From: Ruminiclostridium papyrosolvens C7 | Lineage (GTDB): Bacteria; Bacillota; Clostridia; Acetivibrionales; DSM-1351 | Direction of reading: 5' to 3' | Assembly: GCF_000421965.1 (NCBI RefSeq) | Contig: NZ_ATAY01000022.1 | Span: 1-64,000 of the forward strand | Length of the DNA: 64,000 bases | In this document: piece by piece, positions 9,038-18,488 of the stretch | How positions within the stretch are numbered: the stretch's first letter is position 1 | Layout: each line of letters starts with the position of its first letter | Program-made: the position numbers and the translations under genes | Notes under the pieces: generated by a model | The model's input: only the letters and a program-made list of their open reading frames with translations | Databases searched by the model: none | Told to the model about the DNA's origin: nothing

Positions 9038-9909
9038 TTTCCAACCCCTTTACCGTCTTTCTCTATATCCCTGTGTTCAATAACCACCCTATGCAATTTT
9101 TCTTCCAGTCTTCTATATATTTCATCCGCTATTGCAACCGACCTGTGTCTTCCACCTGTACAACCTATTCCGATGTCCAACTGGGATTTTCCCTCTTTTA
9201 TATAGTTTGGAATCAAGAAATCCAGCATATTGTCCAGCTTTGCTATAAACTCCTTTGTTTCGGAAGCATTTAGTACGAATTCCTTGACCATCTGATCCTT
9301 TCCTGTCTGCATCTTCATAGGAGCTATATAATATGGATTAGGTATAAACCTGACATCAAAAACAAGGTCGCAATCTGTTGGAATCCCATATTTGAATCCA
9401 AAGGATACCACATTGATTACTATCCCTTTAAAAGTCTTGCCTTCCAGAAATATACCGTTTATCTCCTGTTTAAGTTGTCTGGTTACCAGAGTTGATGTAT
9501 CTATTATATAGTTTGCATTTGATTTTATGGTCTGGAGTGCCTTTCTTTCTTCCCTGATTCCCTTAATAAGACGGCCTTCCGGTGCCAGGGGATGCTGTCT
9601 TCTGCTTTCCTTATATCTTTTTACAAGAACATCGTCATCTGCTTCAAGGAAAAGTATTTCATAGCTGAAACCCGATTCCTTGACCTCTGCCAAAGCAGGG
9701 AAAAGGTCGTGTAAAAGTTCACCGCCTCTGATATCTATAACCAGAGCGATTTTTTCCATTTTTCCCTCACTCTGGGCACTGATTTCGGCAAATTTGGGAA
9801 TCAGTGCTGGAGGAAGGTTATCAACACAGAAAAATCCTATATCCTCTAAATATTTGGTAACAAGGCTTTTGCCCGCACCTGACATTCCCGTTACTATTAC
9901 AAATCTCAT
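9034..9909 (-). CDS. rapZ: RapZ/YvcJ nucleotide-binding protein
   Basis: A 291-residue P-loop protein: Walker A GMSGAGKS at residues 8-15, Walker B-like VIDIRGGEL, and the conserved C-terminal domain with [17 protein letters not shown]. In E. coli RapZ steers the small RNA GlmZ and senses glucosamine-6-phosphate; in Bacillus YvcJ binds and hydrolyses nucleotides and its RNA role is unclear. It lies between murB and yvcK in the common Firmicute order. Start ATG 9909 with GGGGG upstream. Confidence 0.94.
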   Translation of the reverse strand: MRFVIVTGMSGAGKSLVTKYLEDIGFFCVDNLPPALIPKFAEISAQSEGKMEKIALVIDIRGGELLHDLFPALAEVKESGFSYEILFLEADDDVLVKRYKESRRQHPLAPEGRLIKGIREERKALQTIKSNANYIIDTSTLVTRQLKQEINGIFLEGKTFKGIVINVVSFGFKYGIPTDCDLVFDVRFIPNPYYIAPMKMQTGKDQMVKEFVLNASETKEFIAKLDNMLDFLIPNYIKEGKSQLDIGIGCTGGRHRSVAIADEIYRRLEEKLHRVVIEHRDIEKDGKGVGK

Positions 9910-9945
9910 CCTAATCCCCCAAATCTTTTGTATGTGTAAGCTTTA

Positions 9946-10890
9946 TCAGTTAAAGTCTCCTATAATCCTTAGTTCAGGCTCTAACTGAACTCCAAATTTC
10001 TCATCAACCGTATTCTGTATGTGCTTTATCAAGGCTAAAACATCACTACATGTAGCGCCTCCCCGATTTATTATGAAGCCGCTGTGTTTGTCTGATATTT
10101 GTGCCCCTCCAATCCCAAAACCTCTAAGTCCGCTATCGTCAATAAGCTTGCCCACAAAATATCCCTGGGGCCTTTTGAAGACACTCCCAGCACTGGGCCA
10201 TTCCAAAGGCTGTTTATCCCTCCGTTTAAAATTGAACTCATCCATTTTTTCTTTTATTTTTAAACTGTCACCCTTCTGCAGCTTTAATCTTGTTTTGAGA
10301 ACTATCCCTTTTGATTTCTGTATGATACTGTTTCTATAGGAAAAACAATGTTCATCCCCGGTTATCGTTATGATATTTCCCTCCCGGTCCATGTATTCGG
10401 TCTGGTGAACAACCATACACATTTCACCGATATAGGCTCCTGCATTCATAGTTACGGCTCCGCCTACAGTACCCGGGATTCCTTCTGCAAATTCCAGCCC
10501 TGTAAGGGAATATTCAAGTGCCAGCTTAGATGCCTTTGAAACAAGTATTCCTGCTTCAAGCTCGATTGTATCATTGTCAACCTTGAAGGCTGCCATATTG
10601 TCATATATTTTAATTACTACGCCCCTGATTCCCATGTCTGACACCAGCAGATTGGTACCGTTTCCCATAACCATAAATGGTACATTGGATTTTATGCACT
10701 CTCTTATAATATTTACCAGCTGAATGCTGTTTTTGGGATAAGTCATTATATCAGCAGGCCCACCTATTTTAAAGGAGGTATGATTAGCCATAGGTTCATT
10801 AACTGATACTCCGTCCTTTCCGGTAACAGAAACTAGTTTCTGAACAAACTCCTCAATCTGTAATATAACGCATTCCTCCTTCTCTAGCAT
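9946..10890 (-). CDS. murB: UDP-N-acetylenolpyruvoylglucosamine reductase
   Basis: MurB reduces UDP-GlcNAc-enolpyruvate to UDP-MurNAc with FAD and NADPH in peptidoglycan synthesis. Signatures: NHTSFKIGGPAD, VMGNGTNLLVSD (FAD binding), EFAEGIPGTVGGAVTMNAGAYIGE, and the C-terminal AGSVFKRPQGYFVGKLID with the active-site Ser. About 300 residues, type II form. The annotated ATG 10890 begins 2 bases after the PHP gene stop and has no good ribosome site; a strong AAGGAGGAA lies inside the first codons with no standard start at normal spacing after it, so the exact N-terminus is uncertain. Confidence 0.93.
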   Translation of the reverse strand: MLEKEECVILQIEEFVQKLVSVTGKDGVSVNEPMANHTSFKIGGPADIMTYPKNSIQLVNIIRECIKSNVPFMVMGNGTNLLVSDMGIRGVVIKIYDNMAAFKVDNDTIELEAGILVSKASKLALEYSLTGLEFAEGIPGTVGGAVTMNAGAYIGEMCMVVHQTEYMDREGNIITITGDEHCFSYRNSIIQKSKGIVLKTRLKLQKGDSLKIKEKMDEFNFKRRDKQPLEWPSAGSVFKRPQGYFVGKLIDDSGLRGFGIGGAQISDKHSGFIINRGGATCSDVLALIKHIQNTVDEKFGVQLEPELRIIGDFN

Positions 10891-10892
10891 AT

Positions 10893-11615
10893 CTATTTTT
10901 CAATACGTTTTTTCCTTTCGGAGAGATAATTTTCCATCTTCTCAACAGAAGTAGTAACAACCAAGTCTTCCGGCATCTCCACTTCCTTTAAAATCTTCAT
11001 GACATTATCAAACCTGCCAATATTAAAGCTTATGTGAGAGTCTGTCCCTGTTGTTATCCTTACACCATATTTTTTACACATTCGTGCTATTTCCCTGCAA
11101 TTCCCTTCACTTCCCTTGCGCACATTAAAGGAATGATTGTTCAGTTCAATAAGCTTGCCGTAATCCTTAGCCGTTTTAACAACCTTTTCAATGTCTATTT
11201 GGAATTGAGGATTTCCCGGATGAGCAAAAATATCTATATATGGATTTTTTAATATTTCAATGGCTGCATTGGTATGATTTTCAATCGTAGAAGGTTCTAT
11301 ACAGATATCATGAAAGCTGGCCAGAACCAGCTCCAACTTTTTTAAATATCTTTCCGGTAAATCAACCGTACCATTATAATCCGTTATATTCAATTCTACA
11401 CCACGAACAATCCTTACCCCATACAATATATCCGGTATGATTTCAAGATTCCCGAAATGATAGAGAAATGGAGCCCCCTTCATTGCAGGACCGTGATCGG
11501 AAATATTAATCATGCGAATTCCATTTGTATAAGCCTCTTTTGCGTTTTCCTGAACTGTACTGTATGCGTGTCCGCTTGAAACTGTATGTGTGTGTGTATC
11601 AACTGCTATATTCAA
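10893..11615 (-). CDS. PHP-domain phosphoesterase (YcdX-like)
   Basis: A 240-residue PHP-superfamily metal-dependent hydrolase. The metal ligands appear in order: DTHTHT near the N-terminus, ISDHGPAMKGA (about 38-48), HPGNP (about 136) and TGTDSHIS (about 190-197). The YcdX subgroup are phosphatases of unsettled substrate; histidinol phosphatase is an alternative but no his genes are near. TTG start at 11615 with GGAGG 8 bases upstream. It sits between hprK and murB in the same orientation. Confidence 0.82.
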   Translation of the reverse strand: MNIAVDTHTHTVSSGHAYSTVQENAKEAYTNGIRMINISDHGPAMKGAPFLYHFGNLEIIPDILYGVRIVRGVELNITDYNGTVDLPERYLKKLELVLASFHDICIEPSTIENHTNAAIEILKNPYIDIFAHPGNPQFQIDIEKVVKTAKDYGKLIELNNHSFNVRKGSEGNCREIARMCKKYGVRITTGTDSHISFNIGRFDNVMKILKEVEMPEDLVVTTSVEKMENYLSERKKRIEK

Positions 11616-11649
11616 TGGTTCTACCTCCCCAACCGGGTTTTAAATGTAT

Positions 11650-12576
11650 TTATATATCTTTATTTATATTTCCCAGTACTCTTTCACTAAGAGCTTTTGC
11701 TGCATTGTATCCCATTTTTTTCTGTCTGTTGTTCATGGCAGCTACCTCAACTATAATTGCCAGATTTCTTCCGGGACTGACAGGAATATTGAGACAAGGC
11801 ACTGCAAGACCCAATATTTCGGTAAATTCATCTTCAAGACCAAGTCTGTCATATATTTTCTTATCGTTCCAATGTTCAAGCTTTATTACAAGGTTTATAT
11901 TCTCTGTCATTTTAACGGAGCCTACGCCATAAAGGTTTTTTACATCAAGAATACCTATACCTCTTATCTCTATAAAGTGACGTATTATATCAGGAGCAGT
12001 ACCTACTAGAGTTTTATCCGAAACCTTTCTGACTTCGACATTATCATCGGCTACAAGCCTGTGTCCCCTTTTTACCAGTTCCAGAGCTATTTCACTTTTT
12101 CCAACTCCGCTTTCTCCCAGTATCAGTATACCTTCACCGTATACTTCTACAAGCACGCCGTGCATACTTGTTCTTGGTGCAAGCTGAAGATTCAGATATC
12201 TTATGACACCGCTCATAAATCTGGATGTTACATCATCTGTCCTTAAAACAGGAATACTATATTTACGGCCCACTTCTATCATTTCAGGGAAAACTCCTAA
12301 TCCTCTTGCTACAACCATACACGGAAATCCGCATTTAAAGAAGTTATCCAGTCTCTTATACCGTTCTTCCTCTGTTAGCTGCATTAAGTAGGCAGTTTCA
12401 CCTTTACCAATTATCTGCATTCTATCTGTTCCAAAATACTCCATATATCCGGCAAGCTGTAATCCCGGCCTATTTACATCGGCTGATGAAATTTCCACAT
12501 TCTCGTAGTCCGGGGTCCCGGTTAATTCTTCAAGCTGAAACTCTTCCATTATCTCTCTTATGGTTACAGAAAACAT
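11650..12576 (-). CDS. hprK: HPr kinase/phosphorylase
   Basis: HprK phosphorylates and dephosphorylates Ser-46 of HPr, controlling carbon catabolite repression. The Walker [12 protein letters not shown] (about residues 151-161), the VADDNVEV segment, and the family signature [19 protein letters not shown] are intact; the N-terminal half is the usual degenerate domain. I prefer ATG 12576 (GAGGTG 6 bases upstream) over the GTG at 12585, which overlaps that ribosome site. First gene of the hprK-PHP-murB-rapZ-yvcK-debranching-whiA run. Confidence 0.95.
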   Translation of the reverse strand: MFSVTIREIMEEFQLEELTGTPDYENVEISSADVNRPGLQLAGYMEYFGTDRMQIIGKGETAYLMQLTEEERYKRLDNFFKCGFPCMVVARGLGVFPEMIEVGRKYSIPVLRTDDVTSRFMSGVIRYLNLQLAPRTSMHGVLVEVYGEGILILGESGVGKSEIALELVKRGHRLVADDNVEVRKVSDKTLVGTAPDIIRHFIEIRGIGILDVKNLYGVGSVKMTENINLVIKLEHWNDKKIYDRLGLEDEFTEILGLAVPCLNIPVSPGRNLAIIVEVAAMNNRQKKMGYNAAKALSERVLGNINKDI

Positions 12577-12697
12577 CTGAAACACCTCAATTCGTTGTAT
12601 ATTAGGCTAACACAATGCACCTGTTTTCTTCTTTAAGATACATACCTTATTATTATATTATAATGGAGATAAAAAGGAAATGGGCTGGAGCAAAACT

Positions 12698-12730
12698 GAT
12701 GCTTTGACCGCATAATTCGGCCAAAGCACC
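12698..12730 (-). terminator. terminator after hppA
   Basis: Minus-strand hairpin with stem GATGCTTTGACCG against CGGCCAAAGCACC (13 bp including GU pairs), loop of 7, followed by a short T tract. It lies 20 bases past the hppA stop. Confidence 0.5.
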
Positions 12731-12750
12731 AACTGTATTTATGTTCTCCT

Positions 12751-15192
12751 CTAGTTTTTCCTGTTTATCCTCATTCTATAGAAGGATCTCCATACAAAAA
12801 ATAATGCACATGCCAAAAATACTATCCCCACATAAGGTGCAACATTCTTGAAGGTGTCTGAGATAGCTATTTCCATTGCCAGCAGACCAAAAAGGGTAGT
12901 AAATTTGATTATTGGGTTAAGAGACACAGAAGAAGTATCCTTAAATGGGTCTCCTACGGTATCTCCTACTACCGTGGCATCATGAAGAGACGTACCCTTC
13001 TGCTGTAAATCCACTTCAACCACCTTTTTAGCATTATCCCAGCACCCTCCGGCATTTGCCATAAAAATAGCCTGATACAGACCGAAAACCGCTATAGACA
13101 TAAGATATGACACAAAAAGCGCTACCGAATCATTTCCTGATTTTGGAGAAGACAAAAATGCAAACGCCAATGAAAAAGAGAAAATTGCCACAAAAATATT
13201 AAGCATTCCTTTTTGTGCGTATTGTGTACAAATTTTTACAACCTCTTTAGATTTCTCGACTGCTGCTTTTGAACTGGCATCCTCATCCAGCTGTATATTT
13301 TTCTTTATATATTCTACTGTCCTGTAAGCACCCGTTGAAACAGCCTGAGTAGAAGCTCCCGTAAACCAGAAGATTACAGCTCCCCCACAGAGAAAACCAA
13401 TAATAGTGAAAGGATTAAGGAGGTTTAATATTTCCTCCGGCTTAACTCCAAGAGTGTCCTTAATCACAAGTATCAGTGAAAAAATCATTGTTGTGGCTCC
13501 GACTACTGCGGTGCCTATCAATACGGGTTTTGCTGTTGCCTTGAAGGTATTGCCCGCACCGTCATTGGCCTCCAGATAATATTTTGCTTTTTCAAAATCA
13601 GGTGTAAAGCCGAAGTCTTTTTCTATCTCGGAGTCAATTTCAGGTATAGATTCTATTAATGATAGCTCATATATAGATTGGGCATTATCCGCAACAGGCC
13701 CATAGCTGTCAACTGCAATGGTAACAGGCCCCATACCTAAAAATCCAAATGCCACCAACCCGAAAGCGAATATTGAAGGGTAGCTCATTACATCAGCCAA
13801 CCCCATTCTGCTTGCAATATAGGCTACGAACATCAGAACAATAAAAACCATGCCCTTCCAGAAGGCACTGAAATTACCTGCCACAAGTCCTGAAAGGATA
13901 TTAAGGGATGGTCCTCCTTCTTTGGAGGCTGTGACGGTTTCCTTTACATGAACAGATTTGGGACTTGTAAATATCTTTGTAAACTCAGGAATAAGCGCAG
14001 CTCCCAGAGTTCCGCAGCTTATTATTAATGATAAGACAAGCCATAGTCCGTCGGAAGTATCATTTGTTAATGTTCCCGGGCCTATCATAAGGAAGCTTGC
14101 CAGAAAGGTTGCTATTATTGAAAGAAATGAAGTAATCCAGACGAGGCTTGTCAGAGGCTTTTCAAAATCAATATTTTCACTTTTTCCGAATCTGATTTTA
14201 CTGAGTATTTTGTTTATATAAAAAGATGCTATTGAAGTGATTATCATGACAATACGCATTGTAAATATCCATATGAGCATATGACTTTGAAGATTGCCTG
14301 TTACAGCCAGTATAATAAATGTTATCAGCGCCACTCCTGTGACTCCGTATGTCTCAAAGCCGTCCGCTGTAGGGCCTACGCTGTCCCCCGCATTATCACC
14401 TGTGCAATCTGCTATAACACCCGGATTTCTTGGATCGTCCTCCTTGATTTTAAAAACAATTTTCATAAGATCAGATCCTATATCAGCTATCTTGGTAAAA
14501 ATACCTCCTGCTATACGCAACACGCTGGCTCCCAGGGATTCACCTATTGCAAATCCTATAAAGCTTGCACCTGCCAGTTTACAGGGAACAAACCTCAGAA
14601 TTATAAGCATCATAACAAGTTCAACACAAATTAGGATTACACCTATACTCATTCCCGAATCAAGAGGGATAAAGAGCAACTTCAAGGGTTTTCTTTTCAA
14701 GGAGGAAAAAGCCATTCTGCTGTTCGCCATGGTGTTCATCCTTATACCATACCATGCAACACTGTACGAACCCAAAATGCCTATTACAGTAAAGCACAGT
14801 ATCAGAGCTACTCCACCCGCTCCCTTATCCTGCAGGAAACCAAAGTAGAATGCTATACATACTCCAATAAAAATGAACAGTAATGCCAGAAATTTCCCTT
14901 GCTGTATCAGATAGGTTCTGCAGGTCTGGTAAATGGTATCTGCAACGTCCAACATACTTTTATGTGCAGCATTTTTTTTTATCTTCAGGTATTGAAAGAC
15001 TCCGAATAACATACCCAACAAACATACCAGTATTCCTATGTAGAGAATATTGTTCTGTGAAGAGGTTAGCGGCGGAGTTTTGAGATCTGCCTCCCCTGCA
15101 AAAACAGAAATAGGTGATAAAGTAACCATTAGTGAACTTATTAATAATACTCTCAATACTTTCTTCCACAACGTTTTATGCTGTGAATACAT
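12751..15192 (-). CDS. hppA: membrane-bound cation-translocating pyrophosphatase
   Basis: An 813-residue integral membrane pyrophosphatase that couples PPi hydrolysis to H+ and/or Na+ export. A signal-like N-terminal segment (about 11-32) is followed by about 16 membrane helices. Catalytic segments: EDDPRNPGVIADCTGDNAGD, SVGPTADGFETYG, and GGCWDNAKK near residue 707. In the segment GNTFKATAK the Lys replaces the Ala seen in K+-dependent enzymes, suggesting a K+-independent type. The usual DVGADLVGKVE is diverged (DIGSDLMKIVF). GGAGG precedes ATG 15192. It stands alone, with a terminator downstream. Confidence 0.92.
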   Translation of the reverse strand: MYSQHKTLWKKVLRVLLISSLMVTLSPISVFAGEADLKTPPLTSSQNNILYIGILVCLLGMLFGVFQYLKIKKNAAHKSMLDVADTIYQTCRTYLIQQGKFLALLFIFIGVCIAFYFGFLQDKGAGGVALILCFTVIGILGSYSVAWYGIRMNTMANSRMAFSSLKRKPLKLLFIPLDSGMSIGVILICVELVMMLIILRFVPCKLAGASFIGFAIGESLGASVLRIAGGIFTKIADIGSDLMKIVFKIKEDDPRNPGVIADCTGDNAGDSVGPTADGFETYGVTGVALITFIILAVTGNLQSHMLIWIFTMRIVMIITSIASFYINKILSKIRFGKSENIDFEKPLTSLVWITSFLSIIATFLASFLMIGPGTLTNDTSDGLWLVLSLIISCGTLGAALIPEFTKIFTSPKSVHVKETVTASKEGGPSLNILSGLVAGNFSAFWKGMVFIVLMFVAYIASRMGLADVMSYPSIFAFGLVAFGFLGMGPVTIAVDSYGPVADNAQSIYELSLIESIPEIDSEIEKDFGFTPDFEKAKYYLEANDGAGNTFKATAKPVLIGTAVVGATTMIFSLILVIKDTLGVKPEEILNLLNPFTIIGFLCGGAVIFWFTGASTQAVSTGAYRTVEYIKKNIQLDEDASSKAAVEKSKEVVKICTQYAQKGMLNIFVAIFSFSLAFAFLSSPKSGNDSVALFVSYLMSIAVFGLYQAIFMANAGGCWDNAKKVVEVDLQQKGTSLHDATVVGDTVGDPFKDTSSVSLNPIIKFTTLFGLLAMEIAISDTFKNVAPYVGIVFLACALFFVWRSFYRMRINRKN

Positions 15193-15324
15193 ATTTCCTC
15201 CTTTTTCCCATAAAGGTTAAAAAATTCTATATACTATTTTATAGGCTATGTATTCTCAACATTCGGATTTTTATGAATTTCTTGCTGAAATAGCTCGTAC
15301 AAGCTTATCTATTGTTGACAAAAT

Positions 15325-15363
15325 AAAAAAAGAACTGTTTTCTAAGAAAACAGTTCTTTTTTT
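15325..15363 (-). terminator. terminator of the tRNA-Gly unit
   Basis: GAACTGTTTTC (15332-15342) pairs with GAAAACAGTTC (15346-15356) around a 3-base loop, flanked by A7 and T7. It directly follows the tRNA-Gly genes on the minus strand and is symmetrical, so it could work both ways. Confidence 0.9.
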
Positions 15364-15364
15364 A

Positions 15365-15438
15365 TGGAGCGGGTGATGGGAATCGAACCCACGCAATCAG
15401 CTTGGAAGGCTGATGTTCTACCATTGAACTACACCCGC
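15365..15438 (-). tRNA. tRNA-Gly (anticodon UCC)
   Basis: Minus strand reads as a full cloverleaf: acceptor GCGGGTG/CACCCGC, D arm TAGTTCAATGGTAGA, anticodon loop CTTCCAA with TCC anticodon, T loop GGTTCGATTCC, and encoded 3' TCCA. It is 6 bases downstream of a second tRNA-Gly. Confidence 0.97.
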
Positions 15439-15444
15439 AAATAG

Positions 15445-15519
15445 TGGAGCGGGTTACGAGATTTGAACTCGCGACTTTCACCTTGGCAAGGTGACACTCT
15501 ACCGCTGAGTTAAACCCGC
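15445..15519 (-). tRNA. tRNA-Gly (anticodon GCC)
   Basis: Minus-strand cloverleaf: acceptor GCGGGTT/AACCCGC, anticodon loop TTGCCAA with GCC anticodon, T loop GTTCAAATC, encoded CCA. Forms a two-gene glycine tRNA unit with the UCC isoacceptor and a shared terminator. Confidence 0.97.
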
Positions 15520-15595
15520 ATCACTGACTGCAAGAGATATTATACCGAGCAGCAACTGATTTGTCAACCCGTTTATTTAAAAAAAGTAATTTTTT

Positions 15596-16321
15596 CTACA
15601 TAAAAATTCTTATTATATAGTAAAGAACAGGTATGAAAACAGCCGGAAGTAAATTTCCTACATTTATTTTCTTAATCTCCAAAAGATTAATACCTATTGC
15701 AAATATTAATACTCCTCCTATAAGCGACATCTGAGAAATTACAGCATCTGAAAGCCATGGTTTTATTACTCCCGATAGCATGGTTATTCCACCCTGATAA
15801 ACAAATACAGGTATAGCCGAAAACGCGACACCTATACCCAGTGTTGAAGCAAATACCACGGACGTAACTCCATCAAGAACAGATTTTGCAAATAATGTTG
15901 AAGGGTTCCCGGAAAGACCGTCTTCCAGAGCCCCAACTATAGCCATTGCACCTACACAGAAAACAAGGCTTGCAGTAACAAAGCCGTCTGAAAAAGAGAC
16001 TCCTTTGTCAGGAATCCTTTTTTGAAACCATGCTCCCAAATTTTCAAGCCTTTTTTCTATTTTCAGGAACTCACCGACCAGACCACCTATTACCAAGCTG
16101 AAAATCATAAGCATTATATACTGCCTGTCCAACTTATTGCCATTGACTATGGTCACCATTTCCTTAATTGTACCCGATATTCCTATAAAAACCACTGAAA
16201 GGCCTATCGCCTGCATTACAATCTTTTTATACCTTTCAGGTATCCCATTTTTAAGTACTGTCCCTGCCAATCCCCCAACTATTACAGCACCTGCATTTAC
16301 AATTGTACCAATTCCATTCAT
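15596..16321 (-). CDS. DUF554 membrane protein (YdfK-like)
   Basis: A 241-residue membrane protein with about six to seven hydrophobic segments. The opening GIGTIVNAGAVIVGGLAGT and the GDGFVTASLVFCVGAMAIVG-like segment (here DGFVTASLVFCVGAMAIVGA, about residues 112-131) identify the DUF554 family, whose role is unknown, possibly transport. It begins 10 bases after the CCA-adding enzyme stop, with GGGGAGAGG before ATG 16321, so the two are co-transcribed. Confidence 0.88.
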   Translation of the reverse strand: MNGIGTIVNAGAVIVGGLAGTVLKNGIPERYKKIVMQAIGLSVVFIGISGTIKEMVTIVNGNKLDRQYIMLMIFSLVIGGLVGEFLKIEKRLENLGAWFQKRIPDKGVSFSDGFVTASLVFCVGAMAIVGALEDGLSGNPSTLFAKSVLDGVTSVVFASTLGIGVAFSAIPVFVYQGGITMLSGVIKPWLSDAVISQMSLIGGVLIFAIGINLLEIKKINVGNLLPAVFIPVLYYIIRIFM

Positions 16322-16331
16322 AACCTCTCCC

Positions 16332-17678
16332 CTACTTCATACGCTTCTTGGCAAGTTCCAATAATTTTTGTTTTTCATTAAGCTCCGGACATTCCAATAC
16401 ACAATCGCATAAATAATCCAGCATTTCTCGTATTTCTATGCCGGGTTTCATTCCAAGCAACAGTATCAGGTCATCTCCGTTGACAGCCATGTCTTTTTTG
16501 TTCAAACACTGCTGTTCACTTTTTATATCTGAATAAATCTTCTCTATTTTAATCCATTTTATAATCCGTTCCGGAAGAAAATCCGGATTCTGGGCCATTT
16601 TATCGGCCTTCTGAACCTTCAGCAATAAGGGAAACAACTCGTCGCCGATTTTATTTACTGCCTTTCTTATAGATTTGGGAGTATCCTCTATATCCATATC
16701 GTGGTATTTTACAAGCAAAACAATCTTTTTTATTGATTCCTTGTCAAATCTCAACCGATTAAGTACTTTTTCCGCAATTTGACTGCTTACTGCCTGATGC
16801 CCGTAAAAATGATCTATTCCTTTTGCATCGGTTGTTTTTCTTGGTGGTTTACCCATATCATGCAGAAGCATTGTCCACCTGAGAATATGATCATTATCAA
16901 TACTTTTTACCGCATACATTGTGTGGTCTGCTACATTGTAAACATGATAAGGATTTACCTGTTCAGTTTTATAGCACCTTTCAAACTCAGGAAGAATGTA
17001 TGGCAGTAGACCCGTCTGGTGCAGATAGTTAAAATGTAAAGGATTCTCTGATACCAACGTTTTATTCAGCTCATCCCTTATCCTCTCACTGCTGATATTG
17101 GCTATAAGTGCAGAATTGTTTTTTATAGCTTCAAATGTAACTTCTTCAATGGAAAACCCCAGCTGTGCACTGAATCTTATTGCCCGCATCATACGCAAAG
17201 CATCTTCCCGGAACCTCTGCTCCGGGTCACCAACTGCTTTTATCACATGCTTTTTTAAATCCTGTAAACCGCCGAAAAAGTCAACCAGACCGTGCTCCGG
17301 ATGATATGCCATGGCATTAATAGTAAAATCCCTTCTTGCCAAATCCTCCCTAAGACTGGATGTAAACTCAACCTTTTCCGGCCGACGAAAATCTTTATAA
17401 TCTCCATCTATCCTATATGTTGTAACTTCCAGACTCATTTCTCCTGAAAGTACAGTAACTGTACCATGCTTTATCCCTGTATCATAGGTTTTGTCAAATA
17501 ATTTCTTTATATCAGCAGGTAATGCATTTGTTGTTATGTCCCAATCGTAGGGCGCCTTGCAAAGGATGCTATCTCTTACACAACCACCCACAAAATAAGC
17601 TTCGTATCCGGCTTCGTTAAGCTTTTTTATAACACATCCCGCATTTTCGGGGAACTCAAATTTTTCACATAAATTCAT
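16332..17678 (-). CDS. cca: CCA tRNA nucleotidyltransferase with HD domain
   Basis: A 448-residue class II nucleotidyltransferase that adds or repairs the 3' CCA of tRNAs. N-terminal head: GGCVRDSILCKAPYDWDITT with the catalytic Asp pair, RRDFTINAMAYH, and REDALRMMRAIRFSAQLGF. A C-terminal HD domain (about 235-360; LLHDMGKPP and KYHDMD) may give phosphodiesterase activity. Note that the tRNAs next door already encode CCA, so a repair role is likely. No strong ribosome site beyond AAAAGG before ATG 17678. Confidence 0.9.
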   Translation of the reverse strand: MNLCEKFEFPENAGCVIKKLNEAGYEAYFVGGCVRDSILCKAPYDWDITTNALPADIKKLFDKTYDTGIKHGTVTVLSGEMSLEVTTYRIDGDYKDFRRPEKVEFTSSLREDLARRDFTINAMAYHPEHGLVDFFGGLQDLKKHVIKAVGDPEQRFREDALRMMRAIRFSAQLGFSIEEVTFEAIKNNSALIANISSERIRDELNKTLVSENPLHFNYLHQTGLLPYILPEFERCYKTEQVNPYHVYNVADHTMYAVKSIDNDHILRWTMLLHDMGKPPRKTTDAKGIDHFYGHQAVSSQIAEKVLNRLRFDKESIKKIVLLVKYHDMDIEDTPKSIRKAVNKIGDELFPLLLKVQKADKMAQNPDFLPERIIKWIKIEKIYSDIKSEQQCLNKKDMAVNGDDLILLLGMKPGIEIREMLDYLCDCVLECPELNEKQKLLELAKKRMK

Positions 17679-17766
17679 ACATATACCTTTTTAACGTATT
17701 TTAATATATTAATAGTAATTGTATCACAATATTCAATTTCTGATACATAATAACTTATGCATTGCT

Positions 17767-18141
17767 TCATATGCTATTATGTACAAAAGCTGTTACGGCT
17801 TCAAGAGGAATCTCAGCTACTGAGCCAAGTGTGCGATTGTATGGGCATAGAGTACAGAACAGCAAATTAACATCTTTGCCGCAGCAAGCGTTTCCTAAAG
17901 AACATTGGGGCGGTGCTGACGGCAGTATTAACAGTTTTAAGTATGAGTCCGTCTGAAGCAGCAAAACCCCTGTAAAGCCGTTCCCGGCAGCTCCTCCCGA
18001 ATTTACAAATACCGTTACCGTCTGTCCCTCATATTCACCGTAGTTTATATGTTGTTTTTTTATACATGGACTTTTTTCAGGAACTATAATTTGAACGTTT
18101 TCTGATTTACCCTTACTCTTCTTTCTTCGGATTAAACTCAT
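17767..18141 (-). CDS. hypothetical protein with C-terminal Cys cluster
   Basis: A 124-residue protein I do not recognise. It has a basic N-terminus (SLIRRKKSKGKSE), a hydrophobic beta-like centre (TVTVFVNSGGAAGNGFTGVLLLQTDSYLKLLIL is visible across 41-73), and a Cys-rich stretch with Cys in CSLGNACCGKDVNLLFCTLC (about 80-99), possibly metal binding. No signal peptide or membrane helix is evident. GGAGG lies 5 bases before ATG 18141. It stands between cca and a small plus-strand peptide. A spore-coat or surface role is possible but nothing shows it directly. Confidence 0.55.
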   Translation of the reverse strand: MSLIRRKKSKGKSENVQIIVPEKSPCIKKQHINYGEYEGQTVTVFVNSGGAAGNGFTGVLLLQTDSYLKLLILPSAPPQCSLGNACCGKDVNLLFCTLCPYNRTLGSVAEIPLEAVTAFVHNSI

Positions 18142-18320
18142 TTATACCTCCGTATACCTTAAAGAGATTTATATTTTATTATATTTTCTTTAACGTATAA
18201 TGCTAATCAAATATTAAATGATGTGTAACACAATTTATATGCAATGAATACTATGTTATTAGCCATTTAGTTACCAAGCTAAAAAGTTTAACATTAATCT
18301 TTGGAGGGAGTTGTATACCT

Positions 18321-18437
18321 ATGTCTGACAAAAAAGGTTTCTTTGGTGGATGTAACTGTATCGACGAAAGAGTAATTTGGGCTCTTGTTATTATCTTTAT
18401 TATCAGTTGCTGTTGCGGAAATAAGCATGACTGCTAA
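18321..18437 (+). CDS. 38-residue Cys-rich membrane peptide
   Basis: A short plus-strand gene encoding a 38-residue peptide: polar N-terminus with Cys-Asn-Cys (residues 11-13), one hydrophobic helix (VIWALVIIFIISCCC, about 18-32), and a Cys-rich tail. GGAGGG lies 12 bases upstream and a terminator starts 2 bases after the stop, supporting a real transcription unit. The layout recalls the small YjcZ/SscA-type sporulation peptides of Firmicutes, but the resemblance is general and the function unknown. Confidence 0.6.
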   Translation: MSDKKGFFGGCNCIDERVIWALVIIFIISCCCGNKHDC

Positions 18438-18439
18438 TG

Positions 18440-18480
18440 AAAATGGCCTAAGGAGCTACATAAGCTTCTTAGGCCATTTT
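18440..18480. terminator. bidirectional terminator
   Basis: AAAATGGCCTAAG and CTTAGGCCATTTT form a 13-bp stem (an inner AGCT/AGCT pairing extends it) between the convergent plus-strand peptide gene and the minus-strand terC gene. T-rich on both sides. Confidence 0.85.
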
Positions 18481-18488
18481 AAGCTTTT

